Assembly (NCBI GenBank): GCA_023460155.1
Contig: JAEWRF010000116.1
Span: 1-47,551 of the forward strand
DNA: 47,551 nucleotides
Direction of reading: 5' to 3'
Source of the DNA: Bacillota bacterium
GTDB taxonomy: Bacteria; Bacillota; Clostridia; Oscillospirales; Acutalibacteraceae
Below, piece after piece: positions 16,123-24,105 of this stretch. The notes beneath the pieces were generated by a model that did not search any database, had not been told where the DNA came from, and saw only the letters and a program-made list of their open reading frames with translations. Each line of letters opens with the position of its first letter. Within the stretch, counting starts at the first letter, position 1. The translations under genes were made by a program, and so were the position numbers.

Positions 16123-16334
16123 GTCTTCCTTCGCCTCTTTCATTTTAATTGAAAAATAAAGGGTCATGCCCCAATTATACTTTCTTTTCCAGTAATGTTT
16201 TTCCAATTTGTTATTTTGCCAAATATTGTAATTGCTAAATTGAAACGTAATTTTGTGACCCGAATAAATTTTCCGAATTCCTTCTGTACCGTGGCAATAC
16301 TGTATTTTGGCGGAGAAATCGGGGCGCAATAGTC

Positions 16335-16357
16335 AACCCCCGGCAAAGCCGAGGGTT
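16335..16357. repeat. GC-rich hairpin (IS200/REP-like or stray terminator)
   Basis: AACCCCCGGC-AAA-GCCGAGGGTT forms a 10-bp stem with one G-U pair on the minus strand. It lies between the binding-protein terminator and the chemotaxis receptor promoter region. No transposase is near. Confidence 0.35.
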
Positions 16358-16375
16358 CTCGTAATACAAAAAAAA

Positions 16376-16401
16376 GCTGACGCCGGATTACCGGCGTCAG
16401 C
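16376..16401 (-). terminator. Terminator of the sugar-transport operon
   Basis: Perfect 11-bp stem (GCTGACGCCGG with its complement), loop ATTA, then eight T residues on the minus strand. It lies 28 bp beyond the binding-protein stop. Confidence 0.92.
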
Positions 16402-16428
16402 CAAATGAAAATTGAAAGGGAGGGTTAA

Positions 16429-17970
16429 TTATTTGCTCTTCTTCCAAGCGTCGTACTGAGACTGTACATCCGCAAGAAGTTTGTCTTCACCAGCGGCCTT
16501 GAAGTCGGCTTTCATCTTTGCAACGGTCGAATCAACATCGGCCTTGCCGGCGAAAAGCTGCTGATAGTATTTCTGAACTACTGCCTGGCAAGCCGCATAC
16601 TCTGTCTTGCACTTGGAGTTGTCGTAGACAAATCCGAGGTCGTCCAGAGCTTTCGCGCTCTTGTTGTAGGCTTCGATATCCGTGAACAGGGTCGGGGACT
16701 GGGCATCCGTCAGGAAGTTGTTGAATTCATTGCCCATGATCCAGCCGCCGGCGGAAGTAAAGTCCGTATCCTTGCTGACTGTAATGACATTGTCGGACTT
16801 CTTCGTGTAATCTTTGCCTTCCACACCGTAGGTCATCAGGTTAATCAGATTCTTGTCGGTGTAAAGCATGGAGATGAATTTGAAGGCTTCGTCCTTATGC
16901 GTGGAGGATGCCGGAATTGCCAGCAGAGCGCCAAGGGTCTCACGGTTGGTCTTCTCAACCGGCGTAATGTCGATCTGAGTAAGATCAAGCTTCAGAGAAG
17001 CGGATTCGGTAAGTGCTTTGCCGGGCATCAGAGACCAGCTGCCGCAGAAATACTTGCCGGTGCCCATATCGGTTTCCTCACCTTTGGAAGTCAGAATGTC
17101 AGGGCTGAAATAGCCTTTGCTCTGCCAAGTCTTCATTTCCTTATAGAAGGCAATGGTCTTGTCGGCAGTGAACGGATTGACAACCTTTGTCTCGTCATTC
17201 GGGTCAAATGCAAACGGCGAGAGATCAGCGTCAAAAGCATCCCAGTCAAGGAGTTTGAACGGGTTATCCATCTGAGCCGCGCAAACCGGGGTCAGACCGT
17301 CTGCTTTTACCTTGTCGAAATACTTTGCCAGATCGTCCATTGTCTTGATGCTCTTCGGATCGATATTCAGTTTCTTCAGTTCAGAAGTCTGAACAAGGAA
17401 GCCGAAATTGTGGGCCTTTTCCTTGTTGGTCGGCATGCCGAAATACTTGCCGTTTACTTTCGTGCCGTCAAGGAAATCCTTGCCGATGATGTCCACGACG
17501 TCCTTATACTGAGGATCGTTGACATAGCTGGTAAGGTCGGTCAGTTCGCCCTTCTGTGCATGCTGTACATAGCCCGGGGCAATCCAGCTGGACGTGTTGA
17601 TGATATCAGCCGCCTGGCCGGTCTGCAGCATGGTTGTCGTCTTCTTGGAAAGATCATCCCAAGTATAGGTTTCCCAAGCGATCTGGAGCCCGGTGTTCTT
17701 CTGCTTCAGGTAGTCGTTGACTGCTCCCTGAACACGGTCCAGGCCCTGAATCGCCTTATCACCGGTCATAATCTTCAGGGTGACCGTTTCTTTGGGAGCG
17801 CTGGAAGCTGCAGCGCTGCTTGCAGCACTGCTGGCTGCTGCGCTGGCCTCAGACGAAGCGGCAGGAGCCTGGGAAGCAGCCGGCTGGGAACCCCCGCAGC
17901 CAGTCAGCATTACGGGAAGAGTCGCTGCCAATGCCAGAGTAAAACTCAAGATTTTTTTTGCACTATGCAT
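16429..17970 (-). CDS. Sugar ABC transporter substrate-binding lipoprotein (LplA-like, DUF3502 C-terminus)
   Basis: The 513-residue protein has a lipoprotein signal (KKILSFTLALAATLPVMLTGC; acylated Cys in LTGC), a Ser/Ala-rich tether of about 35 residues and a family 1 solute-binding fold (VTLKIMTGDKAI onward). Its C-terminus resembles DUF3502 (YNKSAKALDDLGFVYDNSK; final helix LLADVQSQYDAWKKSK). It captures an oligosaccharide outside the membrane and delivers it to the two permeases encoded upstream. Ribosome site GGAGG lies 9 nt before the ATG. It is the last gene of a lacI-permease-permease-binding protein order. The nearby GH94 phosphorylase makes a beta-gluco-oligosaccharide a reasonable guess for the ligand. 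No ATPase gene is present. Confidence 0.92.
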   Translation of the reverse strand: MHSAKKILSFTLALAATLPVMLTGCGGSQPAASQAPAASSEASAAASSAASSAAASSAPKETVTLKIMTGDKAIQGLDRVQGAVNDYLKQKNTGLQIAWETYTWDDLSKKTTTMLQTGQAADIINTSSWIAPGYVQHAQKGELTDLTSYVNDPQYKDVVDIIGKDFLDGTKVNGKYFGMPTNKEKAHNFGFLVQTSELKKLNIDPKSIKTMDDLAKYFDKVKADGLTPVCAAQMDNPFKLLDWDAFDADLSPFAFDPNDETKVVNPFTADKTIAFYKEMKTWQSKGYFSPDILTSKGEETDMGTGKYFCGSWSLMPGKALTESASLKLDLTQIDITPVEKTNRETLGALLAIPASSTHKDEAFKFISMLYTDKNLINLMTYGVEGKDYTKKSDNVITVSKDTDFTSAGGWIMGNEFNNFLTDAQSPTLFTDIEAYNKSAKALDDLGFVYDNSKCKTEYAACQAVVQKYYQQLFAGKADVDSTVAKMKADFKAAGEDKLLADVQSQYDAWKKSK

Positions 17971-18021
17971 TACAATTTTCCTCCTCTAAAAAAATTCTAT
18001 GGTTTAACCGATTTCTCGGCG

Positions 18022-18939
18022 TTAACCCTTGACTGCACCAACAATAAGGCCTTTTACAAAGAATTTGCGGAAGAACGGATAAGTGAACACAACGGGCCCC
18101 ACCGCAAACACTGCAAGTGACATTCGGGCACCCTCGCTTGGAAGATTCATTCTGGCTTGTGCCGGTAAATTCGGACTGTTCAGCACATAGTTGATATTGT
18201 CAAGCATCTGATAGAGGTAATATTGGATGGTATAAAGGTGATGATCGTTGATGAAAATCAGTGAGAGATAATAATCATTCCAGAACCGGACAAGGCAGAA
18301 CAGAAAAACTGTTGCAAGACCTGCTTTGCAAAGCGGAAGGGCGATGCTGAAAAACGTCCGGAATTCTCCGGCACCGTCAATTCTTGCGGCTTCAACAAGT
18401 TCCTCCGGTACCGACTGCTTCATGAATGTGCGCATCACGATAATCCACCAGGCATTTGCGAGATACGGCACAACCAGAATCCACCGCGTATCGTTGATCT
18501 TCAGGAACTGCGAATAAACATAAACCCACGGTACGAGGCCGCCTCCGAAGATTGTTGTGAAGAAAGCAAAGAAGGCAAAAGCGTTCTTGTGTTTGAAATT
18601 TCCCCGGGACAAAGGATACGCATACAGGGCAACAACAGCTGTTGCAACGACGGAACCGACTCCCGTAACAATAATGGAATTGCCGTACGCGCGGAGTAAA
18701 TCGGAGCTGTATTTTAATATGTAGGTATAAGCCGCTGTGCTGAAACCTGACGGTATAAACTGATAGCCGTTTGCGTCAAGAGACTGCTTTGAACTGATCG
18801 ATACCATGAATACCAGAACCAGCGGCGCGATAAACACAATGCAGATAATTATAAAAATAAGGTTGATAAAGAAATTGGAGCGCGACGTTATCTTGTTAAA
18901 CTCATATTGTTCTTTTTCAACTGTACCTGTGTTAGTCAT
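18022..18939 (-). CDS. Sugar ABC transporter permease (LplC/MalG type)
   Basis: The 305-residue protein has six predicted helices and the permease EAA loop EELVEAARIDGAGEFRTFFSIALPL (about 190-215), which contacts the ATPase. The typical LplC N-terminus (FNKITSRSNFFINLIFIIICI) and C-terminus (FFRKFFVKGLIVGAVKG) are present. It forms the membrane pore with the permease encoded immediately upstream. GGAGG lies 5 nt before the ATG. The cluster has no ATPase, so a shared MsmK/MalK-type subunit encoded elsewhere is likely (known for this family, inferred here). Confidence 0.93.
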   Translation of the reverse strand: MTNTGTVEKEQYEFNKITSRSNFFINLIFIIICIVFIAPLVLVFMVSISSKQSLDANGYQFIPSGFSTAAYTYILKYSSDLLRAYGNSIIVTGVGSVVATAVVALYAYPLSRGNFKHKNAFAFFAFFTTIFGGGLVPWVYVYSQFLKINDTRWILVVPYLANAWWIIVMRTFMKQSVPEELVEAARIDGAGEFRTFFSIALPLCKAGLATVFLFCLVRFWNDYYLSLIFINDHHLYTIQYYLYQMLDNINYVLNSPNLPAQARMNLPSEGARMSLAVFAVGPVVFTYPFFRKFFVKGLIVGAVKG

Positions 18940-19001
18940 TGCGACCTCCCTAATTCCTTTGGATGACGTGATTCATGTTTTCCCTCAAATATTTTCCCGA
19001 A

Positions 19002-20012
19002 TCAGAACAGTGCATTATCCGAATCGACTTTTTTAACTACAAAGTTGCAGGCAAATACAATCACGCACCCCAGGACAGCCTGATACAAACCGGCTGCGGC
19101 AGCCATGCCGACATCGCTGAGATTGACCAGCTCATTGTAAACAAAAGTATCAATGATGCTTGTGGTCGGATAAAGCTGAGCGACGTTCTTCGGAACATTG
19201 TAGAACAGGTCGAAGTCTCCGTTGAAGATTCTGCCCACCGCAAGGAGCGACAGAATCACTGCTGTCGTTTTGAGCATCGGCAGCGTTATGTACCGCACCT
19301 GCTGCCATTTTGTCGCGCCGTCGAGCACGGCCGCTTCATAATACTCACTGCTGATCCCTGCCAGTGAGGCAATATAAATAATCAGGTTATATCCGCTGTA
19401 ATGCCACAGATGGAAGAAAATGATGATCGCCGGCCAGAACTCCGGTCTGGAATAAAAATCGATGTTCTGTATGCCAAGCAGCGGGAGGAGGTTTTTATCA
19501 AAAAAGCCCGCGTTGCAGAAAAAGCCATAGGCAACATAGCTGACCGCAACCCATGAAATAAAATACGGAAGGAACATCATTGTCTGATAGGCATTTGCTT
19601 TTTTCTGATTCCACATTTCAGACATGCAAATTGCAAGCGCAATCGGAACAACCAAGTCAAGTATAATAAATATGATGTTGTAGACAACCGTATTGATGGT
19701 CGCGTTCACGCAGTCGGAAGACTGGAACAAAAACTGGAAGTTCTGGAGTCCTGTAAACTTACTGGTAAAAAGGCTTTTGAAAAAGCCCTTCGATACATCA
19801 TATCTGTAGTCTTCAAAAGGAATAAGCACGCCGATCATAGGAATATAGTTGTTGATAAGCAGAACAAGCACCCCGGGTAAAAGCATAAAATAAAACGCCA
19901 ATTCCCTCTTGCGTGCGCCTTTAATCTTTTTCATTCCTAATTTTCCTGATGACTCGACAGGCTTGCCTATGCTCTCGCTCGGCAATATGTCACTGGCCTG
20001 TTTTGCTGACAT
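19002..20012 (-). CDS. Sugar ABC transporter permease (LplB/YteP type)
   Basis: The 336-residue protein has a hydrophilic N-terminal tail of about 35 residues, then six helices (ELAFYFMLLPGVLVLLINNYIP is the first). The EAA loop is SEYYEAAVLDGATKWQQVRYITLPML (about 245-270). It pairs with the LplC-type permease encoded 62 bp downstream. Ribosome site AAAGGAGGA lies 8-9 nt before the ATG. It begins 90 bp after lacI on the same strand, so transcription may run from the lacI promoter. A weak TATATA lies in that gap without a clear -35. Confidence 0.93.
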   Translation of the reverse strand: MSAKQASDILPSESIGKPVESSGKLGMKKIKGARKRELAFYFMLLPGVLVLLINNYIPMIGVLIPFEDYRYDVSKGFFKSLFTSKFTGLQNFQFLFQSSDCVNATINTVVYNIIFIILDLVVPIALAICMSEMWNQKKANAYQTMMFLPYFISWVAVSYVAYGFFCNAGFFDKNLLPLLGIQNIDFYSRPEFWPAIIIFFHLWHYSGYNLIIYIASLAGISSEYYEAAVLDGATKWQQVRYITLPMLKTTAVILSLLAVGRIFNGDFDLFYNVPKNVAQLYPTTSIIDTFVYNELVNLSDVGMAAAAGLYQAVLGCVIVFACNFVVKKVDSDNALF

Positions 20013-20102
20013 TCTGTTGCTCCTCCTTTACCTCAATGAAGTGTATATATAATTGAATGATCTTTCGTCAGATTCTCATCTGCAAGAATGAACAAAAGGA
20101 TT

Positions 20103-21122
20103 TCAGCGTTCAATGCGCCCTACGGAATGGCCCTCGATCAGCCTGCCTGTCACCGTTACGGCTTCCGTAATGGTGGTCAGCGGGGTTTCGATCTGCTGAA
20201 TCAGCCGTGACGCCGCTTCCCGCCCGAGCCTTGCGGTATCCTGCCGCAGAGTCGTGAGCTGGGGCTTGATCACCTGGGAAAGGGGGATTCCATCGTACCC
20301 GGCAACCGAGATATCCTCCGGAATCCGGAGGCCTGCTTCCTCGATCGCTTCAATGCCGCCGAGAGCGGCATAATCATCCGGCATGACGATGCATGTGGGC
20401 CGACTTGACAGACTCAGAAGCTGGCGGACACATTTTTTGGTTTCCTGCGCATCGTGGTACGCGGATAGCACCAGATATTCGGACGGCACCTCAACGCCGA
20501 AATCCACCAGGGTTTTGCAGAAGCTGGTGACGCGCTGTTCGGTAACCGCGGATTTTCTTCCGTGAACATAGGCGATTTTCCGGTGGCCCATGCCGTATAT
20601 GTAGCTGGCAAGCTCATGCATCCCCTGAACGTTGGCGGAGTTGATGCTTGTGCGGTTGTTGAAGACATGATCGATCGTAACGATCGGGAAATTGCTGTTG
20701 ATAAGATCCAGAACTTCCGGCTGCACAAAATCCACACAGGCAATGCACACGCCGTCGACATTCCGGTATTGGCAGTGCTCGAGGTAGCTCATGGGGTGGT
20801 TTGCCATGTTCATATTGTGATTGATGAAGGTAATGTCGTAGGAATGGCTTTCAGCCTCCACCTTGAACGCGTCCAGAACAGCGGCAAAATATTCCTGTGT
20901 CAGCCCGCTCTGGGCCTCATCCGAAAACAGAACCCCAATATTGTAAGTGCGGTTTGTCTTCAGTGCACGAGCAAGCGAGTTTGGAAAATACCCGAATTCT
21001 TCAGCGGTTTTCAGGACCTTGTCCCGTGTGGTGGTGCTGATGTCACTGTAGCTGTTGAGCGCCTTGCTTACCGTTGAAATGGATAAGCCGCATTTTTCCG
21101 CGATTTCTCTGATGTTTGCCAC
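20103..21122 (-). CDS. LacI-family transcriptional regulator
   Basis: The 339-residue protein has an N-terminal LacI helix-turn-helix (NIREIAEKCGLSISTVSKALN) and hinge (ARALKTNRTYNIGVLF), followed by a periplasmic-binding-type effector domain (VDGVCIACVDF, SVAGYDGIPLSQVIKPQLTTLRQD). The start is the GTG at 21122, with GGGAG 8 nt upstream; the ATG at 21137 has no ribosome site. It probably represses its own operon with the transporter genes, and the divergent phosphorylase gene, through the GAAAAC/GTTTTC palindromes at 21169-21183, 21341-21354 and 21565-21576. Such sites are typical of LacI-family operators. The effector is likely the imported sugar or a product of it. Confidence 0.93.
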   Translation of the reverse strand: MANIREIAEKCGLSISTVSKALNSYSDISTTTRDKVLKTAEEFGYFPNSLARALKTNRTYNIGVLFSDEAQSGLTQEYFAAVLDAFKVEAESHSYDITFINHNMNMANHPMSYLEHCQYRNVDGVCIACVDFVQPEVLDLINSNFPIVTIDHVFNNRTSINSANVQGMHELASYIYGMGHRKIAYVHGRKSAVTEQRVTSFCKTLVDFGVEVPSEYLVLSAYHDAQETKKCVRQLLSLSSRPTCIVMPDDYAALGGIEAIEEAGLRIPEDISVAGYDGIPLSQVIKPQLTTLRQDTARLGREAASRLIQQIETPLTTITEAVTVTGRLIEGHSVGRIER

Positions 21123-21168
21123 AGGGTTTTCTCCCATCTATGTATGCTTGAAGCATGCTCTAAAATTC

Positions 21169-21183
21169 CCTAAACCGTTTTCG
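21169..21183. promoter_or_regulatory. Operator-like site downstream of the lacI promoter
   Basis: Minus-strand CGAAAACGGTTTAG is one perfect and one imperfect half of the GAAAACGTTTTC palindrome. It sits just after the lacI -10 box, where repressor binding would block transcription. Confidence 0.5.
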
Positions 21184-21190
21184 CAAACAT

Positions 21191-21219
21191 AGTATAATCT
21201 ATTATCAACAATTTTGCAA
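21191..21219 (-). promoter_or_regulatory. Sigma-A promoter of lacI (and probably the transporter genes)
   Basis: On the minus strand TTGCAA (21214-21219), 17 nt, TATACT (21191-21196). Confidence 0.7.
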
Positions 21220-21340
21220 TACTCATTTTCAAAAAAGTATCTATTTTAAATTTTTGGATGCCATATTTTTCATAATGTCACAATAATTAAGAGATTAAGC
21301 ACAATTTTTTCCCCTATACAAATATATTGCTCCCAATGTA

Positions 21341-21354
21341 CGAAAACATTTTCG
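21341..21354. promoter_or_regulatory. Operator-like palindrome, middle of the lacI-GH94 gap
   Basis: CGAAAA-CA-TTTTCG, a 6-bp perfect inverted repeat of the same half-site as the two flanking sites. The rest of the 21123-21609 gap is AT-rich with runs of T. A further half-site, ACGAAAAG, is at 21431-21440. Confidence 0.55.
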
Positions 21355-21564
21355 TGGTTTTCTATCGCAGTTCGGCAAAAAATTCCTATTCCGCAAAAAA
21401 TTTTTCTTTTGCCCGATTTTTTAATTTATGTACGAAAAGTTCCCTCAATTCCTTGTGTAATATTACAAATTTGCAACAATCTCTTGATTTTATAGCCGCT
21501 AACCATTAAACTAAAGATTGTTTCAATGGCGGAATGTGCAGGAAAGTAATTCTGCCCTTATTAC

Positions 21565-21576
21565 GAAAACGTTTTC
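21565..21576. promoter_or_regulatory. Operator-like palindrome upstream of the GH94 gene
   Basis: Perfect palindrome GAAAACGTTTTC, 33 bp before the phosphorylase start codon. It resembles LacI-family and CcpA-type sites. The two identical-class sites near lacI favour the local regulator, but CcpA is not excluded. Confidence 0.6.
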
Positions 21577-21609
21577 TTTTATATTTCGACCTGTTTGGAG
21601 GATAAATCA

Positions 21610-24045
21610 ATGAAGTACGGGTTTTTTGACGACGAAAAGGCAGAATATGTGATCACACGCCCGGACACTCCCTACCCATGGATCAACTATCTGGGGAATA
21701 CGGCGTTTTTCTCACTTATTTCGAATACTTCCGGAGGCTACTGCTTTTATAAGGATGCGAGGCTTCTCCGCCTGACGCGCTATCGTTACAACAATGTGCC
21801 CACCGATGCGGGCGGCCGGTATTTTTACCTGCGTGACGGCGACGCGGTCTGGAACCCCGGATGGGCCCCGACCAAGACGAAGCTCGACTCCTACCGCTGC
21901 CGCCATGGGCTCGGCTACAGCGTATTTGAATCCTCTCTGAACGGACTTTCCGCCAAACAGCTGAGCTTTGTCCCCCTCGATTCCCCCTGTGAAGTTCATC
22001 GCCTCACCCTGAAAAATACATCCGCTGAGCCGAAGCAGGTCAAGCTTTTCTCTTTTATAGAGTTCTGCCTGTGGAACGCCTACGACGACATGACGAATTT
22101 CCAGCGCAACTACAATACCGGCGAAGTCGAGGTAATCGGCAGCGAGATCTACCATAAAACGGAATACCGCGAGCGCCGCAACCATTACGCGGTTTTCAGC
22201 GTCAACACGCCGGTGAACGGCTTTGATACGGACCGTGAAACTTTTCTCGGTTCCTATAACGGGTTTGACCACCCGGATGCCGTATTTCGCGGGGAAGCCG
22301 GAAACTCGGTGGCAAACGGCTGGTCGCCGATCGGTTCTCATTACATAGAAGTTCCACTCGCTCCCGGCGAGGAAAAAAGCTTCATCTTCGTCCTCGGTTA
22401 CTGTGAAAACCCCGAAGAAGAGAAATGGGAAGCTCCCAACGTGATCAACAAGGCTCCGGCAAAAAAAATATTGGAAAAATTCCGGACGGACGCGCAGGTG
22501 GACGAGGCACTGAAGGAACTGAACCGTTACTGGACGGAACTGCTTTCCACCTATCAGGTGGATTCCTCCGATGAAAAGCTGAACCGGATGGTCAACATCT
22601 GGAACCAGTATCAGTGCATGATAACGTTCAACATGTCCCGCTCCGCCTCTTATTTTGAGTCCGGGATCGGCCGCGGCATGGGCTTCCGTGATTCCACGCA
22701 GGATCTGCTTGGCTTCGTCCATCTGATTCCCTCCCGCGCGCGGCAGAGAATTCTGGACATCGCCGCCACACAGATGGAGGACGGCAGCGCTTACCACCAG
22801 TACCAGCCGCTGACCAAGCGCGGAAATCTGGAGGTAGGCAGCGGCTTCAACGACGACCCTCTCTGGCTGATTTTCGGCGTGAACGCCTATCTGCGCGAAA
22901 CCGGCGACTGGACGATCCTGAAGGAATCGGTTCCCTTTGACAACGACGAAACGAAAGCCGCGCCGCTCCTTGAGCACCTGGCGCGTTCCTTCGGGCACGT
23001 CACGGAAAACCTCGGGCCGCACGGTCTGCCGCTGATCGGCCGGGCGGACTGGAACGACTGCCTGAACCTGAACTGCTTCTCCAAAACGCCGGGCGAGTCC
23101 TTCCAGACCTGCTCCAATTTTGAAAGCGGGATTGCGGAATCTGTTTTCATCGCCGGGATGTTCGTATTCATCGGCCCGGCTTACGCTGAAATTCTGGAAC
23201 GCAGCGGCCGGAAGGAAGAAGCCGATGCGGCCCGCCGTGAAATTGAAAAGATGGACGCGGCCGTCCGGAGCGCCGGCTGGGACGGGAAATGGTTCCTCCG
23301 TGCCTACGACGCATACGGAGAAAAAATTGGTTCCAACGAATGTGACGAGGGAAAAATCTTCATCGAGCCGCAGGGCTTCTGCGTCATGGCCGGCATCGGA
23401 GTCAAGGAAGGGCTGGCAAAGCAGGCGCTCGATTCCGTGCACGAGCTGCTCGACACGAAATACGGCATTGTGCTCAACGCCCCCTCCTATACCTCCTACC
23501 GGCTGAACCTCGGCGAAATTTCCTCCTACCCGCCCGGATACAAGGAAAACGGCGGTATCTTCTGCCACAACAACCCGTGGATTTCCATTGCGGAAACCGT
23601 AATCGGGCGAGGCGGCCGGGCCTTTGAGGTTTACCGCAAAACCTGCCCCGCCTATCTGGAGGAAATCAGCGAAATTCACCGCACCGAACCGTACGTCTAT
23701 TCCCAGATGATTGCCGGACGGGATGCGAAGCGCTTCGGTGAAGCCAAAAACTCCTGGCTGACCGGTACGGCCGCCTGGACGTTCTACAATGTTTCCCAGT
23801 ATCTTCTCGGGATCCGGCCTCAGTTCGACGGTCTGCAGGTCGACCCGTGCATTCCCGCTTCCTTCCGTCATTTTACCGTTACCCGTAAATTCCGCGGCGC
23901 AACGTACGTAATCAGTGTGGACAATTCCGCCGGCGTAGAAAAGGGAATCAAAGCGGTTGCGGTCGACGGCAGCGCGGTCAAAGGGGCCCTGCTTCCGGTT
24001 TTCAGCGACGGAAAAGAGCATCAGGTCAGCGTAACCATGGGATAA
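21610..24045 (+). CDS. GH94 cellobiose-type phosphorylase
   Basis: The 811-residue protein has the usual length and order of GH94: an N-terminal beta-sandwich (MKYGFFDDEKAEYVITRPDT), a helical linker and an alpha/alpha barrel. Barrel motifs include GIGRGMGFRDSTQDLLG (substrate-binding Arg and Asp), PLIGRADWNDCLNL (the DWND Asp is the proton donor), SYPPGYKENGGIFCHNNPW and TGTAAWTFY. The enzyme splits a beta-linked disaccharide with phosphate to give a sugar 1-phosphate, saving ATP; cellobiose is the best guess, but cellodextrin or another beta-glucoside is possible. It is cytoplasmic, which fits the divergent transporter. GGAGG lies 8 nt before the ATG. Confidence 0.92.
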   Translation: MKYGFFDDEKAEYVITRPDTPYPWINYLGNTAFFSLISNTSGGYCFYKDARLLRLTRYRYNNVPTDAGGRYFYLRDGDAVWNPGWAPTKTKLDSYRCRHGLGYSVFESSLNGLSAKQLSFVPLDSPCEVHRLTLKNTSAEPKQVKLFSFIEFCLWNAYDDMTNFQRNYNTGEVEVIGSEIYHKTEYRERRNHYAVFSVNTPVNGFDTDRETFLGSYNGFDHPDAVFRGEAGNSVANGWSPIGSHYIEVPLAPGEEKSFIFVLGYCENPEEEKWEAPNVINKAPAKKILEKFRTDAQVDEALKELNRYWTELLSTYQVDSSDEKLNRMVNIWNQYQCMITFNMSRSASYFESGIGRGMGFRDSTQDLLGFVHLIPSRARQRILDIAATQMEDGSAYHQYQPLTKRGNLEVGSGFNDDPLWLIFGVNAYLRETGDWTILKESVPFDNDETKAAPLLEHLARSFGHVTENLGPHGLPLIGRADWNDCLNLNCFSKTPGESFQTCSNFESGIAESVFIAGMFVFIGPAYAEILERSGRKEEADAARREIEKMDAAVRSAGWDGKWFLRAYDAYGEKIGSNECDEGKIFIEPQGFCVMAGIGVKEGLAKQALDSVHELLDTKYGIVLNAPSYTSYRLNLGEISSYPPGYKENGGIFCHNNPWISIAETVIGRGGRAFEVYRKTCPAYLEEISEIHRTEPYVYSQMIAGRDAKRFGEAKNSWLTGTAAWTFYNVSQYLLGIRPQFDGLQVDPCIPASFRHFTVTRKFRGATYVISVDNSAGVEKGIKAVAVDGSAVKGALLPVFSDGKEHQVSVTMG

Positions 24046-24064
24046 CTTCACTCTCTCCTTACAT

Positions 24065-24105
24065 AAAATCCGGCCGTTCCCCATTGGGTGGAACGGCCGG
24101 ATTTT
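24065..24105. terminator. Bidirectional terminator between the GH94 and glycosyltransferase genes
   Basis: 15-16-bp stem (AAATCCGGCCGTTCC with its complement) and a 9-nt loop, followed by TTTTT on the plus strand and preceded by ATTTTAT on the minus side. It touches the stop codon of the minus-strand gene. Confidence 0.9.
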
